Program-made: the position numbers and the translations under genes | The notes under the pieces: generated by a model | Database searches by the model: none | Seen by the model: the letters and a program-made list of their open reading frames with translations, nothing else | What the model was told of the DNA's origin: nothing | Part shown: in pieces, positions 15,509-23,181 of the stretch | How the letters are laid out: every line of letters begins with the position of its first letter | How positions within the stretch are numbered: position 1 is the stretch's first letter | Assembly: GCF_010993985.1 (NCBI RefSeq) | Contig: NZ_WINH01000032.1 | Coordinates: 1-35,163, forward strand | From: Paraferrimonas sp. SM1919 | GTDB lineage: Bacteria; Pseudomonadota; Gammaproteobacteria; Enterobacterales; Shewanellaceae | Reading direction: 5' to 3' | DNA length: 35,163 nt

Positions 15509-16534
15509 ATGCACTCCTCTCAACCATCTATGGCACTTAAGACCTTTGTGCTCTTGGCTAGTTTGTTTATTGTACTTGCAGGAATAAAGTTAGCGAGTAC
15601 AGTGGTTATTCCTTTTATTTTGTCTGTTTTTATTGCCGTTTTGATGAACCCCATGGTCGTCGCTATGGGTCGAATTAGAATACCTAAAGTGGTGTCGATC
15701 ATTATCATTATGACGCTATTGGTGCTCGCGGGTATGTGGTTAGGTACTTTAATCGGTTCATCGATTAAAGAATTTACAGTACAACTGCCAAGTTATCGTC
15801 AAAAATTAGTGGGGCAATTTACTTGGGTGCTTACTTACTTAGCGCAACATAATATTATTTTGAGCCAAGAGGTGATTTTTTCCTATCTAGATCCTGCTAA
15901 AGCCATGTCTCTGGCAACCAATATGCTTTCTGGAGTTGGCGGAGTCATGGGTAATTTATTTTTAATTATCCTGACGGTGATTTTTATGCTTTTTGAAGCG
16001 CAGTCAATTCCCAACCGTTTACACCTGGCTTTAGATGACCCGCAAAATCGCCTAAAACAAATTGACCAATTTTTACAGTCAGTAAATCAATACATGGTGA
16101 TTAAAACCATGGTCAGCTTAGGCACCGGTGCCATTGTCGGGATTGGCCTTTGGATCATTGGGGTGGACTATGTAATGCTGTGGGCGGTCATCGCTTTCTT
16201 ACTTAATTACATTCCTAATATTGGCTCCATTATTGCGGCGGTACCCGCAGTGGCGATTGCGCTTATTCAATTAGGCCCAGGTGCGGCTGGGGCAACGGCC
16301 TTGCTATATCTTGTTGCTAATACTGTCATGGGTAACGTTATTGAGCCTCGCTTTATGGGGAAGGGGCTGGGCTTAAGTACTTTGGTGGTGTTTTTGTCTT
16401 TAATTTTCTGGGGCTGGCTACTAGGCTCTGTGGGTATGCTGTTATCGGTACCTCTGACTATGGTGGTGAAAATTGCCCTAGAAAGCTCTGAAAACGGCAA
16501 GCATTTAGCGGTATTGTTGAGTGATAAGGGGTAA
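15509..16534 (+). CDS. AI-2E family transporter (TqsA/YdgG-like)
   Basis: This 341-residue inner-membrane protein belongs to the AI-2E transporter family. It has a paired helix block at about 10-85, the soluble part (IKEFTVQLPSYRQKLVGQF), then further helices at about 150-170 and 200-330. The conserved signatures LLNYIPNIGSIIA (227-239) and GNVIEPRFMGKGLGLSTLVVFLSLIFWGWLLG are present. E. coli TqsA exports autoinducer-2, but other family members act as Na+(Li+)/H+ antiporters, so the substrate here is open. AAGGA lies upstream of the ATG. The gene is divergent from folX and leads a short plus-strand run with the next small membrane protein five bases downstream. Confidence 0.88.
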   Translation: MHSSQPSMALKTFVLLASLFIVLAGIKLASTVVIPFILSVFIAVLMNPMVVAMGRIRIPKVVSIIIIMTLLVLAGMWLGTLIGSSIKEFTVQLPSYRQKLVGQFTWVLTYLAQHNIILSQEVIFSYLDPAKAMSLATNMLSGVGGVMGNLFLIILTVIFMLFEAQSIPNRLHLALDDPQNRLKQIDQFLQSVNQYMVIKTMVSLGTGAIVGIGLWIIGVDYVMLWAVIAFLLNYIPNIGSIIAAVPAVAIALIQLGPGAAGATALLYLVANTVMGNVIEPRFMGKGLGLSTLVVFLSLIFWGWLLGSVGMLLSVPLTMVVKIALESSENGKHLAVLLSDKG

Positions 16535-16539
16535 GCGCA

Positions 16540-16833
16540 ATGCTTTACATTAAGGGTTTGCTAACGATTTTAATCAGTACGCAATTGTGCCTGTTTTTTT
16601 ACGATGGCTACCCTTGGGTTGAGCAAAGTATTTACAATGTTTTTTTAGAAGTGCTGCTAGTAATAATCGCTATTGGGCTATTTTTTTATGGCTTCAACAG
16701 CCTTTATCAATTTATAGAACAGCAAAAGAACGATTTATACAAAACATTATTAGCACTCCCTGCTTTAATGCTTTTTGGTCTAGTTGGTTACACGTTACCG
16801 GCACTTGTTTTATTGAGTAAGATTTTGAAGTAG
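16540..16833 (+). CDS. Small integral membrane protein of unknown function
   Basis: This is a 97-residue hydrophobic protein with three likely membrane helices (about 4-20, 33-53 and 67-93), joined by a short polar segment IEQQKNDLYK near 59-68. It starts five bases after the AI-2E transporter gene, so the two are probably co-transcribed, and a partner role is possible. No strong ribosome-binding site is seen, and translation may be coupled. I do not recognise a family. Confidence 0.65.
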   Translation: MLYIKGLLTILISTQLCLFFYDGYPWVEQSIYNVFLEVLLVIIAIGLFFYGFNSLYQFIEQQKNDLYKTLLALPALMLFGLVGYTLPALVLLSKILK

Positions 16834-16865
16834 AGCTTTTTATCTACAAAGAATGTAGGAATGTC

Positions 16866-18596
16866 ATGATTCAATACAAATTATTTACGATATTAGCTGC
16901 AGCAAGTTTATGTGCCCCATGTATTGCTAAGACAGAGGTTCGTGAGCCAGAAGCCACGGTTAGTATTGCTCAATCTAAGTTGGTTAGCGCGGATAAGTGG
17001 ATGGCGGCAACGGCGAATCCCCATGCTACTGAGGCGGCAGCAAAGCAGCTTAAAAACGGTGGCAGTGTTATTGATGCGGCGCTTGCGGCGCAGCTTACCC
17101 TAACCCTAACCGAGCCACAGTCATCGGGGATTGGTGGTGGCTTTTTTATGCTGTATTGGGATCAGCAACAGCAACAACTATTTACAGTAGACGCCAGAGA
17201 AACCGCCCCAGCCAGTGCCACTCCAGATCTCTTTAAAAAGCCAGATGGTAGCTACGCCAACTGGTTTGAAGCCATTGTTGGAGGGCGTAGTGTCGGTGTC
17301 CCTGGGGTCATTGCCGGGTTTGAGTTAGCCCACCAAAAGTGGGGCAAATTACCTTGGCAAAGCAGCTTTAGTCATGCCAGAAATTTAGCCGAAAACGGCT
17401 TTAAGGTTTCCCCAAGGTTGCATGGCTTATTGGCACGAAGGTTACATCCAGGATTTAAGTTTGAATCGAAGGCAACCGATTATTTCTACCCAGGTGGCGA
17501 GCCATTAGCTGCCGGTACCTTAATTAAAAACCCAGAATTAGCGGCAACTTATAAGCTGATTGCCAAAGAGGGGGCTAAGGGCTTTTACCAAGGTCAATTG
17601 GCACAAAAAATGGTGGCCGCAACTAATCACTCCCACGGCAGCAAGGGTAATATTTCCCTTGGGGACTTCAAGGGCTATAGTGCATTGGTACGTGAACCTG
17701 TGTGTTCTGGCTTTTTAGTGTATTCCGTTTGTGGTATGGGACCGCCATCATCGGGCGGTATTAGCGTTGGTCAAATTTTGGCGACCTATGAACAACACGC
17801 CGATAAGGTCCCCAGCCTTGAAACGGCAGAGGGAATTCATTTGTATTCCCAAGCGGCCCGCTTAGCCTTTGCCGATAGAGAGCTTTATATTGCTGACAGT
17901 GACTTTGTCGCAGTCGACTCAACTTCGCTTTTAAGTCCTGACTATATTAATCAGCGGGCTTCACAGGTGGATATGAACAAGGACATGGGTAAGGCCAAAG
18001 CGGGTAAGTTAGCCTTAGCCTATGCTGAGGATCAAGCTTTAGAATTGCCCTCAACTACCCATCTTGTAATGAAAGACAGCCACGGTAATTGGCTGAGTAT
18101 GACCAGCTCGATAGAAATGGCCTTTGGTTCATCGGTAATGGTTGGCGGATTTTTATTAAATAATCAGCTGACGGACTTTTCGTTGGTGCCCTCGAAAGAC
18201 GGCTTGATGGTGGCCAACCGAGTCGAGGCCAATAAACGCCCACGTTCATCGATGGCACCGACTATGGTACTTAAAGACAATCAGCCAGTGTTAGCCATAG
18301 GCTCGCCCGGTGGCAGCCGTATTATTAATTATGTCTCCCAAGCCTTGATTAATAAACTGATGTACCAGCAACCCTTAGATAAAGTGCTGGCAACAGGCCG
18401 TGTGACCCACAGAAATGACTATTTAGCCCTTGAGAAAGGCAGCAATTTAGAATCCCTAGTGCCTGCGTTAGAGGCTAAAGGGCATAATATTAAGGTGATA
18501 GACTTAAATTCTGGCATTCAAGCCATTGAAGTGAAAAACGGTAAGCTTTATGGCGCGGCCGACCCACGCCGTGAAGGGGTGGTAATTGGCCAATAA
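16866..18596 (+). CDS. ggt: Gamma-glutamyltransferase (periplasmic)
   Basis: Ggt cleaves the gamma-glutamyl bond of glutathione and related amides, or transfers the group to amino acids, in the periplasm. The 576-residue precursor has a signal peptide (about 1-21, ending CIA). The large-subunit motif VDARETAP has substrate-binding Arg111. The autocatalytic cleavage site lies before Thr397 in PSTTHL, and this Thr becomes the N-terminal nucleophile of the small subunit. The motifs GGGFF, GPPSSGG, LLNNQLTDFS and RPRSSMAPT follow the family pattern. AGGA precedes the ATG. It may be read with the two genes upstream (32-bp gap), and a terminator follows at 18634-18661. Confidence 0.95.
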   Translation: MIQYKLFTILAAASLCAPCIAKTEVREPEATVSIAQSKLVSADKWMAATANPHATEAAAKQLKNGGSVIDAALAAQLTLTLTEPQSSGIGGGFFMLYWDQQQQQLFTVDARETAPASATPDLFKKPDGSYANWFEAIVGGRSVGVPGVIAGFELAHQKWGKLPWQSSFSHARNLAENGFKVSPRLHGLLARRLHPGFKFESKATDYFYPGGEPLAAGTLIKNPELAATYKLIAKEGAKGFYQGQLAQKMVAATNHSHGSKGNISLGDFKGYSALVREPVCSGFLVYSVCGMGPPSSGGISVGQILATYEQHADKVPSLETAEGIHLYSQAARLAFADRELYIADSDFVAVDSTSLLSPDYINQRASQVDMNKDMGKAKAGKLALAYAEDQALELPSTTHLVMKDSHGNWLSMTSSIEMAFGSSVMVGGFLLNNQLTDFSLVPSKDGLMVANRVEANKRPRSSMAPTMVLKDNQPVLAIGSPGGSRIINYVSQALINKLMYQQPLDKVLATGRVTHRNDYLALEKGSNLESLVPALEAKGHNIKVIDLNSGIQAIEVKNGKLYGAADPRREGVVIGQ

Positions 18597-18633
18597 GGCT
18601 TTGCTTTATGGTCCAACACCAGCAAAGTAAAAG

Positions 18634-18661
18634 GGCTTAGGCATTCAGAGCCTAAGCCTTT
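18634..18661. terminator. Bidirectional terminator between ggt and a lipoprotein gene
   Basis: A perfect 9-bp stem (GGCTTAGGC / GCCTAAGCC, 7-nt loop ATTCAGA) is followed by TTT on the plus strand, with As upstream that give a short U-run on the minus strand. It serves ggt and the convergent lipoprotein gene. Confidence 0.8.
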
Positions 18662-18664
18662 ATC

Positions 18665-19096
18665 TTAACCGCTGACTTGGAAGCGGTCTGGGTTTAGCTT
18701 AGTAATAACCCAGCGTTCGTTGATTTTATTTAAGATTAACTCTCTATCGTCAAAACGTCTTTTATTGTCTTGATAGCCATCGAGTTTGATTTGCACTTTG
18801 ATGTCTTTAACTTTGGTGCGAAAAAAATCGATATCAATATTTTTCACTTCTAAGGCGACATTATCCATGACTACCCCTAATACATGTTTTTGGATGGCTT
18901 TAGGGGTGTGGTAATGTTCCATCAATTGGTATATCTCTTGATCAACAAATTGCTTAGCTTGCTCGATATTTTTATCAATATAAACCGCTTGCATGAAAGC
19001 TAATGCAACTTTCTCGGGTTTGTTATGTTCGTATGCGAACTGACAACCTAGCAATGGCAACATCAAAAGCCCAATGATGATGTTTTTTAGTGACAT
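18665..19096 (-). CDS. Small lipoprotein of unknown function
   Basis: This 143-residue protein has a clear lipobox, LLGC with Cys18, after a hydrophobic leader, so it is probably lipid-anchored in the envelope. The rest (KPEKVALAFMQAVYIDKNIEQAKQFV, ending in ERWVITKLNPDRF) resembles DUF4878/NTF2-like lipoproteins, which have this 'a-F-h-x-A-h' helix at the start and a 'W.I..h' strand at the end. The assignment is tentative. The ATG at 19096 has AAGGAG five bases upstream; an upstream start at 19111 is less likely. It appears monocistronic with a shared terminator. Confidence 0.75.
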   Translation of the reverse strand: MSLKNIIIGLLMLPLLGCQFAYEHNKPEKVALAFMQAVYIDKNIEQAKQFVDQEIYQLMEHYHTPKAIQKHVLGVVMDNVALEVKNIDIDFFRTKVKDIKVQIKLDGYQDNKRRFDDRELILNKINERWVITKLNPDRFQVSG

Positions 19097-19188
19097 AAGC
19101 TCTCCTTGCACTAGTATCGACTACAACTTGATGCTTCTTAGCTTGCTATCATAAAAGCGACCATGTTATTAAAATATTTATCTTTATT

Positions 19189-19219
19189 ATGGTTATCCAC
19201 AGAATTTGTGGATAACCAT
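19189..19219. promoter_or_regulatory. Perfect inverted pair of consensus DnaA boxes
   Basis: Two 13-bp arms form a perfect palindrome around GAATT. Each arm contains the strongest DnaA box, TTATCCACA (19193-19201) and its complement TGTGGATAA (19207-19215). It lies in a 217-bp AT-rich gap between the lipoprotein gene and the double peroxiredoxin gene. No T-tract follows on either strand, so it is not a standard terminator. Binding of DnaA is inferred from consensus match. Confidence 0.65.
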
Positions 19220-19313
19220 GTTGAAAAACATAATTAACAAAACTATCTTGATGAATAATAAGGCTTTTAAATCAATAGTACGATTTGTAGCCAGTAATGT
19301 GTTTTGTTAAAAG

Positions 19314-20258
19314 TTACAGGTTTTCAAGGACCACCTGATGATGATCTTTTGTTTTAAACTTATTTAGTATTTGTTCAATTTTACCATCTAAGCCTATGAC
19401 AAATGTGATCCTATGGATACCATCAAATTGACGCCCCATAAACTGTTTTAAACCCCAAATACCAAATTGTTCAGCGACTTGGTGGTCGACATCAGATAAA
19501 AGGGTAAAATTTAATTGCTCTTTCTCGGCAAACTTGAGTAGTTTGGCAGGTTTGTCTGGGCTAATGCCAAAGACAGCAACATTTTGTTGATCGAGTTGGT
19601 TTTTAATGTCCCTTAACCCTTGAGCTTGTACAGTACAGCCAGGAGTCGCAGCTTGCGGGTAGAAATAGATGATGATTCTTTTTTTACCAATAACATCTTC
19701 GATATTGTGTAGCTGTTGGTGTTGATCAGGCAAGATAAATTTGGGGACATCACTGCCAATGGTAAGATCATTAAATGGGCTGCTAGGCAGTACAGGGTTT
19801 AATGCTTCTACGACGGCTTGATGGTGGTCTTTAGTTTTAAATTTGGTCAGTACCGCTTCTATTTTGCCATCTAAACCAATAATAAAAGAATAACGATGAA
19901 TACCGTCTTTGATGTCTTTACCGACTTTTTTGGGGCCCCAAGCACCAAACGCTTCAGCGACTTGGTGATCTTCATCTGCCAGTAAATCAAAGTTTAGCGC
20001 TTGTTTGGTTTTGAAATTCAATAACTTGGATGGCGCATCAGGGCTGATCCCAAAAACCACTAAATTTTCTTGATCCAAGGCGGATTTATGGTCCCTAAGC
20101 CCTTGAGCTTGCATGGTACAGCCAGGGGTTGAGGCTTTAGGATAGAAGTAAACCAGAACTTTTGACTTACCGATATAATCCCCAAGGTGAACGACTTGTC
20201 CGTCTTGATTAACTAAGGAAAAAAGGGGGGCTAAGTCGGATTTTTTTAAGGTATTCAT
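19314..20258 (-). CDS. bcp: Double-domain peroxiredoxin (bacterioferritin comigratory protein type)
   Basis: This 314-residue protein holds two complete Bcp/PrxQ domains in tandem (about 1-155 and 160-314). Bcp is normally about 155 residues. Each domain has the peroxidatic motif TPGCT with Cys47 and Cys208, and conserved GISPD, NF.LL.D.DHQVAE.FG.WG, DGIHR and FKTKDHHQ. In E. coli Bcp the resolving cysteine sits five residues after the first; both domains here have Gln instead (Gln52, Gln213), so each looks 1-Cys. The two domains are clearly related but not identical, which points to an old fusion or duplication. It reduces peroxides with an outside thiol partner (inference). It is ten bases after gcvR, the usual gcvR-bcp pair. 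Confidence 0.92.
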   Translation of the reverse strand: MNTLKKSDLAPLFSLVNQDGQVVHLGDYIGKSKVLVYFYPKASTPGCTMQAQGLRDHKSALDQENLVVFGISPDAPSKLLNFKTKQALNFDLLADEDHQVAEAFGAWGPKKVGKDIKDGIHRYSFIIGLDGKIEAVLTKFKTKDHHQAVVEALNPVLPSSPFNDLTIGSDVPKFILPDQHQQLHNIEDVIGKKRIIIYFYPQAATPGCTVQAQGLRDIKNQLDQQNVAVFGISPDKPAKLLKFAEKEQLNFTLLSDVDHQVAEQFGIWGLKQFMGRQFDGIHRITFVIGLDGKIEQILNKFKTKDHHQVVLENL

Positions 20259-20268
20259 GCTGGCTCCT

Positions 20269-20781
20269 TTACTGCATTAATTCAATTTCACTGTCTAGTT
20301 CAAGTTGCTGAGCTAAATCGTCAATGGCAGCTTTAATTTTATCGACATCCACTTTAGGTGGAATACTCAGTAAAAGCTCCATCTTTTGATTATTATCCGC
20401 TAAAGATTGGGTTCTTACACTTGCTAAGTCGATTCCCCGTAGGGCTAACTCTTCGGTAATGATTTTCATGGTGCCGACTTTGTCTTTGCCGGCAAAGTTA
20501 ACTTTCATCTGAGCAACATAATCAGTGACATCATGGGGAGTGCAAGGTTTCATCACGGTTAATAGCTCAAGGGAAGCGGCTAAAGCAGGCAATTCTGCTT
20601 CTAATCTAGCGATGGCTGAAAATTCACCGGTTAACATCATGCTTAAGGTGAGTTGGTCGGCATAAATCGCCATTCTGCTATCCACAATATTGCAATGACA
20701 TTCACTCGCTAGACGTGCAAATTGACTGACTAAGCCCGGGCGATTGGTACCTAGGGCGGTAAATACCAAGTTGTTTGACAT
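20269..20781 (-). CDS. gcvR: Glycine cleavage system transcriptional repressor GcvR
   Basis: This 170-residue protein has two ACT domains (about 5-80 and 92-165). The first begins LVFTALGTNRPGLVSQFARLASECHCNIVDSRMA and the second VNFAGKDKVGTMKIITEELALRGIDLASVRTQ. GcvR binds glycine and controls GcvA activity on the gcvTHP operon by protein contact rather than by binding DNA. ATG at 20781 has AAGGAA seven bases upstream; an earlier in-frame start would add 18 residues without a matching site. It is divergent from dapA and followed by bcp, the order known from E. coli. Confidence 0.9.
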   Translation of the reverse strand: MSNNLVFTALGTNRPGLVSQFARLASECHCNIVDSRMAIYADQLTLSMMLTGEFSAIARLEAELPALAASLELLTVMKPCTPHDVTDYVAQMKVNFAGKDKVGTMKIITEELALRGIDLASVRTQSLADNNQKMELLLSIPPKVDVDKIKAAIDDLAQQLELDSEIELMQ

Positions 20782-20918
20782 GAATTTTCCTTGAAATATC
20801 TTAACTTTAAAGCTTAAAAAGAGTAGCTTTAGCATTTATGTCCCATGCTAACACAAGTATAGAACTTCATTAAATGCATAGCCGCGACAAGTTTATTGAT
20901 TTGCTGCATTTAATATCC

Positions 20919-20947
20919 TTGTCTTTACTTGGTTGCAGTCGTAGTAT
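20919..20947 (+). promoter_or_regulatory. Possible promoter of dapA-bamC
   Basis: TTGTCT and TAGTAT are separated by 17 bp, ending 27 bp before the dapA ATG. The match is moderate (4 of 6 in each box). AGGAAATAAC precedes the start codon. Confidence 0.4.
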
Positions 20948-20974
20948 TACAACCTCTGAAGTTGAGGAAATAAC

Positions 20975-21856
20975 ATGTTAACAGGAAGCTTAGTTGCTCT
21001 AATCACCCCAATGCATACCAATGGGGAAGTTGATTACGCCAGTTTAAAAAGGCTAGTAGAGTTTCATATAGAACAAGGTACCGATGGCATTGTAGCTGTA
21101 GGAACCACTGGTGAGTCCGCTACTTTACCAGCTAAAGAACATATTGAAGTTGTGTCAAAAATCGTTGAATACGCCAATGGTCGTATCAAGGTTATTGGGG
21201 GTAACGGTGCAAATTCAACCCTAGAAGCAATTGAGCTAACTAAAGGTTGTGAAAAAGCAGGCGTAGACGCCATGCTTGGCGTGACACCTTATTATAACAA
21301 GCCTTCTGAAGCGGGTTTGATCGCGCATTATAAAGCGGTCGCTGCTGCAACTCATATTCCTCAAATCTTGTACAATGTCCCTGGTCGCACAGCATTAGAC
21401 ATGAAGCCGCAGACCATCGCCAAACTCTGTGATGTGGCCAATATTATTGGTGTAAAAGAAGCCTCGGGTGATGTTGCTCGTGTTGCTGAACTTCGTCAAC
21501 TCTGTGGTGAAGATTTCCTATTATTTAGTGGTGATGATGCCACCGCCAAAGAGTTTATGCTTGCTGGTGGTAATGGGGTTATTTCGGTGGTTAACAATGT
21601 CGTCCCTAAACTGTTTAAGCGTATGTGCGATGCCGCTTTGGCGGGTGATAGGGAGCTGGCTACCGAACTGGACCAACCCATGCGTCAACTTCACGACGTC
21701 CTGTTCATTGAAGCGAATCCCATTCCAGTAAAATGGGCGGTTTTGCAAATGGGACTTATTGATAACGGCCACATTCGTTTACCATTAACGGAACTAAACT
21801 CGGATTTTCATGGTCAGGTTAAACAAGCGATGAAAATGGCAGGAGTTGAGGCCTAA
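20975..21856 (+). CDS. dapA: 4-hydroxy-tetrahydrodipicolinate synthase
   Basis: DapA condenses pyruvate with aspartate semialdehyde, the first step specific to lysine and diaminopimelate synthesis. The 293-residue TIM-barrel has the Schiff-base lysine Lys161 (GVKEASG), the catalytic triad members Thr44 (VGTTGES) and Tyr133 (ILYNVPGR), and Arg138, all at the same positions as in the E. coli enzyme. AGGAAA precedes the ATG. It is followed four bases later by bamC, the usual pair, and divergent from gcvR. Confidence 0.97.
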   Translation: MLTGSLVALITPMHTNGEVDYASLKRLVEFHIEQGTDGIVAVGTTGESATLPAKEHIEVVSKIVEYANGRIKVIGGNGANSTLEAIELTKGCEKAGVDAMLGVTPYYNKPSEAGLIAHYKAVAAATHIPQILYNVPGRTALDMKPQTIAKLCDVANIIGVKEASGDVARVAELRQLCGEDFLLFSGDDATAKEFMLAGGNGVISVVNNVVPKLFKRMCDAALAGDRELATELDQPMRQLHDVLFIEANPIPVKWAVLQMGLIDNGHIRLPLTELNSDFHGQVKQAMKMAGVEA

Positions 21857-21860
21857 TTTG

Positions 21861-22943
21861 ATGGACAAAAAAATAATAACTGTAGCGATTGCTGCTTTAA
21901 TGGCTACAGCTTGTTCTTCGGTGACAGACCGCAGAACGGTTAATGATGCGGACCTTTATGCATCATCTCAAAATTTACCTAAATTGGTTATTCCTCAAGG
22001 GTTAAATGAGCCAACTTATAATAACGAGTACGCTATCCCAACAGTGAAGTCGAGCCAAGATGCAAGGGTTGGCAATCAAATTGATATTAGACCTCCAATG
22101 CTAGTGTTGGCGACAGCTGAGGGTACCAGAGTAGTTGATGAAGCATCTGATAACGTTAAGGTTTTAGTGGAAACCTTACCTGGTCAGCAAACCATTGGTT
22201 CTGAAGTTTATGACTCACTTATGGAGTTTTTAAATAAGCAAGGGATCATGACCACAACAGCCGATCAGCAAGCTGGAGTGATTGAAACTGACTGGATTGT
22301 ATCGAGCGATGTAGTCGAAACCTCTTGGTTTAGTGGTGATACTGTTAATTCGATAAAACAGCGTTTTAGTTTTAATATTGATATTCGTCCACATGGCCGC
22401 AGTGGTGAGGTAACCATTAGCTTGATTGATTTTGAGCAGGATATCAGTGGCGAAGTTGTGGATGTATTGACCGATGTGGATAAGCGCCGCTATGCGATAG
22501 ACATGCTTAATGATGCAATTGCATTCATAAGTGCCAAGCGTTCTTATGAACAACGTCAAGCCCGTATTGCTAACAGCCGAGGTATTGAAATCAGTCAAAA
22601 TGAGCAAGCCCATAGTTGGCAAGCTAAAGCGACCTTCAATCGTAGTTGGGCGCGCTTGGGTATGATTTTACCTGAGCTAGGTTTTGAAATCGAAGATAGG
22701 GATCGTAATGAAGGGGTGCTTTATGCTCGCTTCAAGGATAATTCTAGCTTCTGGACTGGTTGGTTTGCCGATAAACCGCTCGATATCGATGAGGATTTGT
22801 ATCGATTTAATCTGGTGGATGAAGGTGAGCAAACTAAAGTGGAAGTTTACGACGAGGCTAACGAGCCTTTATCATCCGAGGATGCCGCTAAAGTTTACCA
22901 AGCATTAAGTGTTGTGCTGCAAGCGGACAGAAAAGTGAAATAA
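21861..22943 (+). CDS. bamC: Outer membrane protein assembly factor BamC
   Basis: BamC is a lipoprotein of the BAM complex, which inserts beta-barrel proteins into the outer membrane. The 360-residue precursor has a lipoprotein leader ending ATAC (Cys18). A long flexible segment follows (NLPKLVIPQGLNEPTYNNEYAIP), which in E. coli BamC wraps BamD. Two helix-grip domains come next (about 90-215 and 240-355). ATG at 21861 is four bases after the dapA stop and puts the signal peptide at the N-terminus; an in-frame TTG at 21846 would not. A strong terminator follows. Confidence 0.92.
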   Translation: MDKKIITVAIAALMATACSSVTDRRTVNDADLYASSQNLPKLVIPQGLNEPTYNNEYAIPTVKSSQDARVGNQIDIRPPMLVLATAEGTRVVDEASDNVKVLVETLPGQQTIGSEVYDSLMEFLNKQGIMTTTADQQAGVIETDWIVSSDVVETSWFSGDTVNSIKQRFSFNIDIRPHGRSGEVTISLIDFEQDISGEVVDVLTDVDKRRYAIDMLNDAIAFISAKRSYEQRQARIANSRGIEISQNEQAHSWQAKATFNRSWARLGMILPELGFEIEDRDRNEGVLYARFKDNSSFWTGWFADKPLDIDEDLYRFNLVDEGEQTKVEVYDEANEPLSSEDAAKVYQALSVVLQADRKVK

Positions 22944-22949
22944 GTTTAT

Positions 22950-22978
22950 AAGGGAAGCAATCGCTTCCCTTTTTTTTT
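22950..22978 (+). terminator. Rho-independent terminator of dapA-bamC
   Basis: AAGGGAAGC, loop AATC, GCTTCCCTT, then an unbroken T-run to 22978. It begins seven bases after the bamC stop. Confidence 0.93.
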
Positions 22979-23094
22979 GGAGGGGATGGCAGCTATTAAG
23001 CGCCAATACTGCTTGATATTTTTTCAATCTGACTCCTACTGCTCAGACCTCAAGCTGGATATAAGCTGAATTTGTAATAAACTTTTTCCGACGC

Positions 23095-23122
23095 TTGTAA
23101 CATTTATATAGCCTTGTACACT
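23095..23122 (+). promoter_or_regulatory. Possible promoter of the plus-strand efflux operon
   Basis: TTGTAA and TACACT are separated by 16 bp, about 60 bp before the adaptor start at 23182. No regulator gene lies beside it and I find no clear operator. Confidence 0.3.
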
Positions 23123-23181
23123 GTGCATCGATTCTGTTGCTTATTGCCGTCAATAAAATAAAAAAGAAGAGTGTTGTAACA

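Noticed and set aside
19189..19219. Rho-independent terminator of the double peroxiredoxin gene
   Set aside because: The stem is perfect, but no T-run follows it on the minus strand, the arms are AT-rich, and it lies about 95 bp past the stop codon. DnaA boxes explain the exact sequence better.
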